From positions 1 to 13,456 of the forward strand of contig JAIPFN010000149.1 of assembly GCA_021736615.1 (NCBI GenBank): DNA of 13,456 nucleotides, read 5' to 3'. The DNA comes from Phycisphaerae bacterium (GTDB lineage: Bacteria > Planctomycetota > Phycisphaerae > Sedimentisphaerales > Anaerohalosphaeraceae). Every line of letters starts with the position of its first letter. Position 1 is the first letter of the stretch. Below are positions 1-7,172 of the stretch, piece after piece. The notes beneath the pieces are model-generated. The model ran no database searches. It worked only from the letters and a program-made list of their open reading frames with translations, and was not told the origin of the DNA. The position numbers were made by a program, and so were the translations under genes.

Positions 1-1976
1 ACGCGTTCGGGATAGTTTGTCCAACCGGGGTCAAGCATGTGGTCGCCCACACGACGGGCATTTAGACTTGCCTCATAATAACCCAGACCGGTAATGTAAA
101 GCCTTGCCTTCTCAATTGGTTTTGGCGAGTCAAAATCTTTTCTAAACAATGGGGCAGGATCAAACTTAAAGAAATCTTCCTCAACAGTAGGATTCTTCTT
201 GCCGTCATTGATCCATTTCGCCGTCCAGTCGCTTTGCTTGATAAGACCGGTCTCAAACGTCGAAGGCTTGCACCATCTGGTCTCTTTTCCGTCTTTATCC
301 CAGAACCTTACCCTCCAATGATACACAGTAGCAGACTTAAGCGGATCGCCTCCGTAGAGCACCTGGCTGGAATTGTCCGAAACTTTCCCGCTGTCCCATA
401 TATCGCCTTTGCCTTCCATTACATTTTTAAAACTGGAAGAGACGATCACTTGATAGGCGGTCTGTTTTTGTCCTCTGACTTCAGATTTAAAGGTCCAGCC
501 GAGACGAGGCTTTTCGACGTCTATGCCCAAAGGGCTTGTCTTATATTCACATTGGAGATTTTCAGCTAATAATATCCGCGGATTTTCTTTTGCAAAGGTA
601 TCGACCTTGCTGCGCATCTTTGCGAGAACTTCCTTGTAATCCGGATTGGTAACCAGGTTGGTAAATTCGGTCGGATCGGTTTTCAGGTCGTGCAAAAATT
701 CATATACCGGAACCTGCTCGAAATAACGGGCATATTTGTAACGCTCGGTATGAACACCTTCCCATTTGGGAATTTTCGGATTATCCATAAGATGCTCGCA
801 GAAAAATTCTTTACGCCAATCGGAAATTTTTGCGGCATCATCAGTAACAACAGGATTCAGGCTCCTGCCTTCATAATTCTCTGGAATTTCAACCTCTGCA
901 AGTTCAAGCATCGTAGGTGCAAAATCGATATTCAAAGCTGTCTGTTCTACCACACGACCGCGTTGACCTTTGGGAAGGCGGGGGTCATACACTATCAGCG
1001 GAATACGCAGCGATTGCTCGAAATGGCTCCACTTACCGGCAAATCCGCGGTCACCCATATAATAACCATTATCAGCCGTGTAGATAATAACAGTATTGTC
1101 GGCTAAACCTTTTTCTTCAAGCTGTTTAACCAGATGACCGACAACATCATCTATACCGGTAATCATACGGTAATAAGCCCGCATGTTAGTCTGGTATTTT
1201 TCCGGCGTATCCCATCGCCAGTGAAAACGCTCACGGTTCATCGATGTCTGCAGATACTCCGGCAAACTATCGAAATACTTAGGATCATTCAGGTTTGGCA
1301 GAGGCATCTGCTGATCTTCGTAAAATTCGCTCAAACCAAGAGGGTACGGATAGTGCCCTTTACCAGGCTCATGGTTGCCGTCAACAGCGTGTGAGGCCCT
1401 AAAGCTAACGGAAAGACAGAACGGACGGTTATCATCGGTATCGACAAAGTCCTTTGCAATATTGCCGATTACCTCGGTACTTTCCAATACACTGCCGTCT
1501 GGCTGTTTGAAATAACCCGGACCGCCCACAACTTTTTTGAAATCAAATATATCTTTATCATTTTCCATGAGACAGCCGTACTTACCGACAAAACCCGTAC
1601 GGTAACCGGCCTGTTTAAGCAGAGCAGGATAACTCGTCGAAGTGTATTTCTCTGTAACTGCCGGCTTACCGAATGTATACCCGTGCGTACGTTCCATCAA
1701 CCCGGTAAATATCGATGCCCGGCTAGCTGCGCAAATAGCAGTCGTCACAAAACAGTTCTCAAACCGAACCCCATCGCCGGCCAGTTTGTCGATGTTAGGG
1801 GTCTTTACGACAGGGTGTCCCGCACATCCAAGTGTGTCGTTTCGCTGGTCGTCGGTAAGAAGAAAAATAATATTCGGTCGTTTCGCAGGTTTATCTTCCT
1901 TGTCGGCGCAACCGGCAATAAATGCAATCCCTAAAACCCCCACAAAAATGCTAACCAGAAATCGTGTTCTATTCAC
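1..1976 (-). CDS. Fused S1 sulfatase / GH78 alpha-L-rhamnosidase lipoprotein (C-terminus beyond window)
   Basis: One open frame of 658 codons runs off the left edge. The GTG start at 1976 is chosen because AAGGAA (1982-1987) lies 5 nt upstream and it opens directly into a lipoprotein signal ending IAGC, with Cys23 as the lipidation site. Residues about 33-465 are a family S1 sulfatase: metal-binding D42-D43, the formylglycine site C82-A-A-S-R86, second signature GYRTGFVGK (124-132), and D302-N303 with K315 near the C-terminal metal site. Without a stop or an obvious linker, residues from about 469 match the front of GH78 rhamnosidases: NLQCEY (473-478), PLGIDVEKPRLGW (482-494), then the N-terminal beta-sandwich with ARLYITGLGYYEASLN (624-639) and VGDHMLDPGW. 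The GH78 catalytic barrel would lie outside the window. It probably removes sulfate and rhamnose from a sulfated rhamnose glycan at the cell surface. Architecture is certain within the window; substrate is inferred. Confidence 0.93.
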   Translation of the reverse strand, partial: MNRTRFLVSIFVGVLGIAFIAGCADKEDKPAKRPNIIFLLTDDQRNDTLGCAGHPVVKTPNIDKLAGDGVRFENCFVTTAICAASRASIFTGLMERTHGYTFGKPAVTEKYTSTSYPALLKQAGYRTGFVGKYGCLMENDKDIFDFKKVVGGPGYFKQPDGSVLESTEVIGNIAKDFVDTDDNRPFCLSVSFRASHAVDGNHEPGKGHYPYPLGLSEFYEDQQMPLPNLNDPKYFDSLPEYLQTSMNRERFHWRWDTPEKYQTNMRAYYRMITGIDDVVGHLVKQLEEKGLADNTVIIYTADNGYYMGDRGFAGKWSHFEQSLRIPLIVYDPRLPKGQRGRVVEQTALNIDFAPTMLELAEVEIPENYEGRSLNPVVTDDAAKISDWRKEFFCEHLMDNPKIPKWEGVHTERYKYARYFEQVPVYEFLHDLKTDPTEFTNLVTNPDYKEVLAKMRSKVDTFAKENPRILLAENLQCEYKTSPLGIDVEKPRLGWTFKSEVRGQKQTAYQVIVSSSFKNVMEGKGDIWDSGKVSDNSSQVLYGGDPLKSATVYHWRVRFWDKDGKETRWCKPSTFETGLIKQSDWTAKWINDGKKNPTVEEDFFKFDPAPLFRKDFDSPKPIEKARLYITGLGYYEASLNARRVGDHMLDPGWTNYPER

Positions 1977-2052
1977 AATAATTCCTTTTCTTAACCGAAT
2001 ACCATTTGAAACTTCTTTTATGATTGAAACTGATGTCTTACACCAGTCTGAC

Positions 2053-2081
2053 ATTATATGCTATTTTCTAAAGCGATGCAA
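2053..2081 (-). promoter_or_regulatory. Putative promoter of the sulfatase-GH78 gene
   Basis: On the minus strand TTGCAT (2076-2081) and a perfect TATAAT (2053-2058) are separated by 17 bp. The -35 matches consensus only in its first three bases. It lies about 70 bp before the GTG start and downstream of the hairpin terminator at 2155-2190, which fits an independent transcription unit. Confidence 0.5.
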
Positions 2082-2154
2082 ATCAAGAAACTGCAATAAA
2101 ATATCTTACGATATATTCCACAGTATAGAGAGATTGACGTAATCCGTATAAAAA

Positions 2155-2190
2155 TTCTGCCGACATTCTCTCTTAGAAGTGTCGGCAGAA
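2155..2190 (-). terminator. Rho-independent terminator after the GH95 gene
   Basis: A perfect 11-bp inverted repeat (TTCTGCCGACA at 2155-2165, TGTCGGCAGAA at 2180-2190) encloses a 14-nt loop. On the minus strand the stem is followed directly by TTTTTATA, the expected uridine tract. It lies about 75 bp past the GH95 stop and ends the mutarotase-symporter-GH95 unit. On the plus strand a CTTTTTG tract lies 6 nt beyond the stem, so weak bidirectional action is possible, but no plus-strand gene enters from the left. Confidence 0.85.
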
Positions 2191-2215
2191 CTCATTCTTT
2201 TTGTAAATAATTAAT

Positions 2216-2255
2216 AATTAGTGTTCATTGGTGTTAATTAGTGGTTCTAAAATCG
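2216..2255 (-). repeat. 3x10-bp CACTAAT-type array plus conserved flank, after the GH95 gene
   Basis: On the plus strand three decamers follow each other: AATTAGTGTT (2216-2225), CATTGGTGTT (2226-2235) and AATTAGTGGT (2236-2245), then TCTAAAATCG. The 40-bp block matches 8491-8530 at 34 of 40 positions in the same orientation. It begins 12 nt downstream of the GH95 stop codon. The core on the minus strand is CACTAAT. Function is unknown. Confidence 0.75.
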
Positions 2256-2266
2256 CGAACACCTAC

Positions 2267-4813
2267 TCATTTCAACTTAATCTCAAGCGATATTTCCTGC
2301 TGCTCCGGAAGTGTAACATCAAGACTGTTTTTAATAAGACGTTTGCTGAATAAACCTTCTTTTACAAAGCTTTTTGTTACAGTTGGATTACCTTTTGTCA
2401 CAACAGTACTGCTTATCTCGCCGGGTACTTGCAGTTTAATCGTTTGTTTCTTCGACGACAATAGCGTAACCTGGATTTTATTGGGCGACCATGTCATGGA
2501 TTTAATCTCAACCTGACCGCGGCACAAAATACCTTCGACAGTACCGACAGGCCAGGCTTTCGGAACCGCCGGCAGCAGTTCAATTTCACCCTGTTTAGAG
2601 TTGGCCAGCATTTTTATGATCACATCCGGCATACCGCCGCTGATGTCCATATTAAAAAGAGTCTTATGGTTGTGCATACTCGCAAGGTTATTCAGCCAGA
2701 AACGGTTAACCAGGTGCGTAAGGCATTGATACGCCATGTCGCTTTCGCCCAGGCTCGTCGCCGTCTGTCCAAGCTGGACCAGACCAAAGGACATAAACCC
2801 TCTCGCATTTCTTCCCCAGTGCTCTTTAAGCTTGTGATCAACGCTCTTTTTAAATGCCGACTGAAGTTCCGGGCTGGAGGCGATCTCTTCGCCCATGTAG
2901 TCGAAGAGCGGATACAACTGCGAACAATGTCTGTGATTGTCGTTATTTTTCAGCCTTGGCGTAAGCCATTCCTTAATGATCCCGTCCTCGTTGATCATAT
3001 ATTCGGGCATCTTTGCAAGCATACCTTCCCAGACACCGATCTTATCTTTGTTCTTTCCAAGCTTATTGCTTGCGATAATAATATTATTCAGCAACTCCTT
3101 AGCCGCCGCAACATCCATCGTAGAATTAAAGGTGCCCTGTGAATTCGAGTTCTTAGGTGTATTCTCAGGCGACTGTGTCGGGCTGAATATATATTTACCG
3201 TCCGGACCTTCATAAAGATAGTCTTCAAAGAAAACCGCGACCTTTTCCATAAATGGCAATGCATGCTCTTCAAGAAACTTCTCATCGCCGGTATACTCGT
3301 AGTAGTCATAGAAGAAATGAGCCGCCCACGCTGCCCCGCCAACCCAGAAACCGCCTGCAAAGTTCGGGTTCATCGCGTTATTTAAGCCGTTAGTCGTCGA
3401 ACGCGATGGAAGAACGATCCCCCTGCACCCAAACATGTTCCTGGCGTTAATTTCCATCCACGGAACGATGGACTCGATATAAGATGTATAAGCCAGCATA
3501 AGCTCGGGCATATTACCCCGCATCATACTCGCGATAGCCGACGGCACATTACCGTTGTGCGTATAGTCACTCGCCCAGCCCGGCACATAAGTACCCGCCC
3601 AGACGCCCTGAAGGTTCGGAGGAAGTTCACCCGTACAGGAAAGTATATTGTATCTGCCCGCGTCAAATGTCTTTTCCACCAGCGCCCTGTTGACATTCTC
3701 ACTGGAAGTTTTTTCCATCAGCATCTCACTGGTAAGCCTGTGATCCGACCCGCCGCCGACATCCAGACGCATACGATTGAATATCTCACCGTGAATAGCC
3801 GCATGTGTTCCGAGAAGCCTTTTGTAATCACTGCCCAGTTCCGCCAGTTTCTGCTTTGTCTCTTCAAAAAACAGCGGCGATGGGTCCTGCTTAGAATTCT
3901 TAGGGTTGAAACCCTTGTATATAGGCCTGATATCAACAAGAACCATAACACTGTCGGCATCGGTAACTTTCAAAGTATCGCCGTCTGCACTCTTGGAGCC
4001 ATTTTTAGCGATCACACGCGCCGTACCGTTAAGCGACTGAATACTGCCCGGATAAGCCTTGGTAAACCGGCTAAAGAAAGTAAGTCCGGAATCATCGGCT
4101 TCGGCCTTGACGTCCGTGACGAATTCCTTGAATTTTTCATCTGAGCGATCAACCACTGTTTCCGTAATGCCCCGATATGCGCCTTCGGTAAGCAATGCCT
4201 TTGGTTTCCGGGCTCCGAGATTCATCTCGCAACTGACACTACCCTTTGGACCGGTAATAAGGAGTACGGCAACTCCGTCTGACCTGGAAACAAACAAACG
4301 ACGCTCGAAAACGCCGCGATCATCGGCCCAGTGCACAGTAGCTTCGCCGTTCTCAAAATTAACAGAACGCATATAGTCCTTGACATCGCCCTTGGAGTCC
4401 ATCTTGATGTTCATATCGAAACACGGGACGAAATTATCGGGATACATAAACAATTCATTCTGATCAGAAAGCTGAGACGCCAATACTGTCGCCTGCCTGT
4501 ACAAACCCTCGGAAATCAGCCTGCGAATCTCAAACAAACGATCCGCCTGGTAAGGAGGAATATGTGGTGGCCCCTGCGGAAGAAACATCCGCTCGTGAGT
4601 AAACACAATAGTCTCATCCAAAGGCTCACTGCGTATATTAGCACCGATAGTACCGTTACCCGAAATAAGTCCCTCTTCCCATGTCCTGCCCGGATCCGAA
4701 CTGATAAACCCGCGATCAGGAACTGCCAGTCCCCCGCCAAAAGAAACGCTCGACACAAACAAAGCAAGCAAAACCATCACTACACCGACATATTTCATAC
4801 GATCAATAAACAT
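2267..4813 (-). CDS. Glycoside hydrolase family 95 enzyme (alpha-L-fucosidase/alpha-L-galactosidase family), secreted
   Basis: An 848-residue protein from the ATG at 4813, preferred over an upstream TTG (4819) because AAAGGA (4821-4826) lies 7 nt before it. A Sec signal (KYVGVVMVLLALFVSSVSF) follows a short basic lead. GH95 features are clear: N-terminal sandwich opening WEEGLISGNGTIGANI; catalytic core with LPPNLQGVWAG (397-407) and DYTHNGN (416-422), whose N420 and N422 match the paired catalytic Asn of Bifidobacterium AfcA; SPTQSPEN with the candidate acid E550; HRHCSQLYPLFDY; and NMDISGG with D723. The tail IELLPAVPKAWPVGTVEGI is typical of the family. AfcA has His two residues before the first Asn; here it is Thr418, and the following VPSAIASMM differs from the usual LQMNYWP. 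Activity on L-fucose is therefore uncertain and L-galactose is possible. It is the last gene of a unit with the symporter, 60 bp upstream. Confidence 0.9.
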   Translation of the reverse strand: MFIDRMKYVGVVMVLLALFVSSVSFGGGLAVPDRGFISSDPGRTWEEGLISGNGTIGANIRSEPLDETIVFTHERMFLPQGPPHIPPYQADRLFEIRRLISEGLYRQATVLASQLSDQNELFMYPDNFVPCFDMNIKMDSKGDVKDYMRSVNFENGEATVHWADDRGVFERRLFVSRSDGVAVLLITGPKGSVSCEMNLGARKPKALLTEGAYRGITETVVDRSDEKFKEFVTDVKAEADDSGLTFFSRFTKAYPGSIQSLNGTARVIAKNGSKSADGDTLKVTDADSVMVLVDIRPIYKGFNPKNSKQDPSPLFFEETKQKLAELGSDYKRLLGTHAAIHGEIFNRMRLDVGGGSDHRLTSEMLMEKTSSENVNRALVEKTFDAGRYNILSCTGELPPNLQGVWAGTYVPGWASDYTHNGNVPSAIASMMRGNMPELMLAYTSYIESIVPWMEINARNMFGCRGIVLPSRSTTNGLNNAMNPNFAGGFWVGGAAWAAHFFYDYYEYTGDEKFLEEHALPFMEKVAVFFEDYLYEGPDGKYIFSPTQSPENTPKNSNSQGTFNSTMDVAAAKELLNNIIIASNKLGKNKDKIGVWEGMLAKMPEYMINEDGIIKEWLTPRLKNNDNHRHCSQLYPLFDYMGEEIASSPELQSAFKKSVDHKLKEHWGRNARGFMSFGLVQLGQTATSLGESDMAYQCLTHLVNRFWLNNLASMHNHKTLFNMDISGGMPDVIIKMLANSKQGEIELLPAVPKAWPVGTVEGILCRGQVEIKSMTWSPNKIQVTLLSSKKQTIKLQVPGEISSTVVTKGNPTVTKSFVKEGLFSKRLIKNSLDVTLPEQQEISLEIKLK

Positions 4814-4845
4814 TATCAAATCCTTTCAAAATGTATAAATCAGCC

Positions 4846-4860
4846 TCGGCCGAAGGCCGA
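4846..4860 (-). other. GC-rich hairpin between symporter and GH95 genes
   Basis: TCGGCC / GAA / GGCCGA forms a 6-bp stem with a 3-nt loop in the 60-bp gap after the symporter stop. It has no uridine tract, so it is not a standard terminator. It may stabilise the upstream message or tune downstream expression inside the operon. Confidence 0.5.
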
Positions 4861-4873
4861 ATTCGTAATTGTT

Positions 4874-6598
4874 TTAATGAAGTATCGCGTAAAGCACACC
4901 CATAACAATAAACAGTATCGCAGCCATAACACGCGGATCGGTAATCGTACCTTCCATCTTACCGCGAAGAGCATCAAGCGGACGCGTCCAGCATAGATTT
5001 TCGGTCTGTTCCTTCGTCGGAGCCGGTGTAGCCAAACTGACAACAAAATAAACAATACTCGAAAGAATGAACAAATACCAGCCAACCTGCATAAACGGAA
5101 TACCAAGTCCATTGGTAATAAGCATCTTCGTACCTATAAGAGGAATGTCGATAACCAGGTAAACGAAACCGATAAGTACGTTGAAAACCATCGCTGAGAT
5201 CGCACCCTGCTGATTACCACGCGGCCAGAAAACGCCCCACAGGAACACCGCTGTTATACCCGGTGCAAATGCCATCGGGATTTTGTTAACTGCCTCAAAT
5301 ATGCTGCCGAACTTTCCGCCCTGTGTCGACCAAAGCATAGCCAGGACAACAACAACACCGGCAGTAATACGACCAATCAACACCAGGCTGGCATCGGATA
5401 TATTGGGACGCATGCGTTTTACAATATCTTCAGAAGTCAGAGTTGCAGTACTGTTCAGTGCCGCCTCGATAGTGCTCATCAGCGCCGCCAACAGACCGGC
5501 CGCCATCAGACCTTTGATACCTATCGGAAGAAGTTCATTCATCATAACCATCAAAGTACTGTCGTTGTCGGTTCCAATTTTATCCTTGAAAAGAACATAT
5601 CCGATAACGCCCGGAAGAACCATCAAAAAAACCGGAAGTATCTTCAGGAAACCGGCAAAAATAGCTCCGTCACGACCATCCTTCTCGGTCTTTGCGGCAA
5701 GAACTTTCTGCACGATAGTCTGGTCTGTACACCAGTACCATATACCCAATACCGGATACCCGAACAAAATCGAGTACCAGGAAAACTCATTAAGAGCAAA
5801 CCTCGGTGCTTCCCTGCCTGCTTCCGCCGCTGCAACAGCTGCAGCAGCAGCGGCCTCCTTTGTCAAACCTATCTGCTGAACCATACTCAATTGATCCGGC
5901 TTACAAGCCGCTACAAAAGCCGCCCAACTGTCAATACCCATAACATGAAGTTCATAGATACCGAAACCTGTCAGAATTGCAGCTCCAGCCAGCAAAAGAA
6001 CGGCCTGGATCGCGTCTGTAATCATAACAGCCTTCAATCCGCCAACAATTGTATATATTGCCGTAATAACAGCGATTATGATAATCGATGCCATGTAAGG
6101 TATACCAAAGAATTCCTCCATAACCGCCGCTCCTGCATAAAGACTGATGCCAATATGAACCAGCAGTGCCGACATAATAAAAATAAAAGCCAAAAACATC
6201 CTCGGTGCCGCGCCATATCGCTTTTCAATATATTCCGGAAGCGTGCTGATCTTGTTGCGGAAATAGAACGGTGCAAAAACGATTCCCAGAAGGATCAAAC
6301 AAAAGCCCGCCATCCACTCGAAATTACCTATGACCAGGCCATTCTTGTATCCCGAAGATGCCAATCCAACAAGGTGGATCGTGGAAATATTAGCACAGAA
6401 CAAACCCGTACCAATAATGGGCCACTTAAGCGATCTACCGGCAAGGAAAAACTGATCCGAAGAAGTATTCTTCTTGTACCCTGCCAAAATACCGATAACC
6501 ATAATGCCGATCAAATAAGCAACAACGATTATCGTATCTGTCGTTGAAATTGTAGCTTCCGAAAAACTATTCATAATACGTTCGAATATATTTCCCAT
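4874..6598 (-). CDS. SGLT-like sodium/solute symporter (SSS family, TC 2.A.21)
   Basis: A 574-residue inner-membrane protein with about 13-14 hydrophobic segments, the usual SSS size. It couples sodium entry to uptake of a solute, here most likely a monosaccharide or small glycoside. Visible marks are SSDQFFLAGRSLKWP (46-60), typical of the first SSS loop; the GGLKAVMITDAIQAVLLLAG segment (186-205); and WYWCTDQTIVQKVLAAK (287-303), characteristic of the SGLT sugar branch. The start is supported by AAGGTG 6 nt upstream. An alanine-rich stretch (A249-A260, broken only by V255 and E259) sits in the loop before the WYWC segment and looks like a local expansion. The gene lies 37 bp after the mutarotase gene and 60 bp before GH95, so the three probably form one operon. 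With no SusC/SusD pair in view, this is the only importer in the window. Confidence 0.92.
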   Translation of the reverse strand: MGNIFERIMNSFSEATISTTDTIIVVAYLIGIMVIGILAGYKKNTSSDQFFLAGRSLKWPIIGTGLFCANISTIHLVGLASSGYKNGLVIGNFEWMAGFCLILLGIVFAPFYFRNKISTLPEYIEKRYGAAPRMFLAFIFIMSALLVHIGISLYAGAAVMEEFFGIPYMASIIIIAVITAIYTIVGGLKAVMITDAIQAVLLLAGAAILTGFGIYELHVMGIDSWAAFVAACKPDQLSMVQQIGLTKEAAAAAAVAAAEAGREAPRFALNEFSWYSILFGYPVLGIWYWCTDQTIVQKVLAAKTEKDGRDGAIFAGFLKILPVFLMVLPGVIGYVLFKDKIGTDNDSTLMVMMNELLPIGIKGLMAAGLLAALMSTIEAALNSTATLTSEDIVKRMRPNISDASLVLIGRITAGVVVVLAMLWSTQGGKFGSIFEAVNKIPMAFAPGITAVFLWGVFWPRGNQQGAISAMVFNVLIGFVYLVIDIPLIGTKMLITNGLGIPFMQVGWYLFILSSIVYFVVSLATPAPTKEQTENLCWTRPLDALRGKMEGTITDPRVMAAILFIVMGVLYAILH

Positions 6599-6635
6599 TC
6601 TTACACCTTACTTTCCTTTAATAGTTAATATTCCG

Positions 6636-7055
6636 TTATTTAACTTCCAGCTGCCACCGATCACCGGCACCGGATACCAGCATAACATTACCCCATGCGG
6701 TAAAATCTCCGGTCCTGATAATCGTCTTGACGCCCTGGCTTCGCTCTTTAAATTCCGTATGCGGAACAACTTCGATCTCAACATCGTCGCCAAACGCTTT
6801 CGCCGCCTTAGCGAAATACGTAGGATTGTGATCCTGCGTTTCCTGGGCCATAACAATCTTCTCGACCGAGTGAACCTTATTGAGTTCGGCAAGGACATCC
6901 AGTATCTGCGGCACGCCCTCGGACAGCGCGATATCGATCAGTTCAACATGGTCAGGACACGGAAACCCCGCGTCGACAACCATCATAAGGTCCATATGCC
7001 CCTGCCGGTTCAAAGCAGAATCAATATGCCCGTTTATCATCCCAACTTCTTTCAT
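6636..7055 (-). CDS. RbsD/FucU family sugar mutarotase (pyranase)
   Basis: A 139-residue cytoplasmic protein, the normal length for RbsD/FucU enzymes, which interconvert anomers or ring forms of free sugars such as ribose and L-fucose. The family residues are placed as expected: H20 and D22 in RQGHMD, D28 in VVDAGFP, DHNP (75-78), H99 in PHTEFK, and R114-T-G near the C-terminus. The usual Y-A-N-I-I-L motif reads W121-G-N123-V-M-L, so the tyrosine position holds tryptophan, and about ten residues extend past the usual end. The ATG follows AAGGG at good spacing. Being directly upstream of a sugar symporter and a GH95 gene suggests it acts on L-fucose, L-galactose or a related imported sugar. 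RbsD and FucU cannot be told apart safely here. A 113-bp gap separates it from the aldo/keto reductase gene. Confidence 0.85.
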   Translation of the reverse strand: MKEVGMINGHIDSALNRQGHMDLMMVVDAGFPCPDHVELIDIALSEGVPQILDVLAELNKVHSVEKIVMAQETQDHNPTYFAKAAKAFGDDVEIEVVPHTEFKERSQGVKTIIRTGDFTAWGNVMLVSGAGDRWQLEVK

Positions 7056-7144
7056 GATTATCCCTTTTTATAAATTCAATATCTCGAAACATTTTCATAA
7101 AAACAAGTAAGCCATTGAAAATCAGCGTAACATGACAATGCATC

Positions 7145-7172
7145 GACTCACAACTTACGACTCACGACTCAC
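7145..7172 (-). repeat. 4x7-bp tandem array containing the aldo/keto reductase stop codon
   Basis: On the plus strand GACTCAC (7145-7151), AACTTAC (7152-7158), GACTCAC (7159-7165) and GACTCAC (7166-7172) follow without gaps. Three units are identical. The stop TGA (7169-7171) lies in the last unit, so the array forms the end of the reading frame and the start of the 3' untranslated region. The same 4x7 layout with another unit occurs at the GH2 stop (9717-9744). Confidence 0.85.

Noticed and set aside
690..1106. Plus-strand ORF of 138 codons and other plus-strand ORFs between 234 and 2142
   Set aside because: They lie antisense to the continuous sulfatase-GH78 frame, have no family motifs and lack supporting ribosome binding sites.
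2134..2143. TTGACGTAAT on the plus strand, similar to TTGACGTTAT in the dehydrogenase promoter
   Set aside because: Single imperfect match in the opposite context; insufficient for a shared operator.
4798..4819. Alternative GH95 starts at TTG 4819 and ATG 4798
   Set aside because: Only the ATG at 4813 has a well-spaced AAAGGA; the other two have poorly placed or no Shine-Dalgarno sequence.
4331..4996. Plus-strand ORF of 221 codons antisense to GH95 and the symporter
   Set aside because: Composition is rich in Arg, His and Asn without domain motifs, and it crosses two well-supported minus-strand genes.
7078..7106. Possible minus-strand promoter before the mutarotase gene (TTGTTT, 17 bp, GATATT)
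   Set aside because: Only 3/6 and 4/6 consensus matches in an AT-rich gap; not distinguishable from chance.
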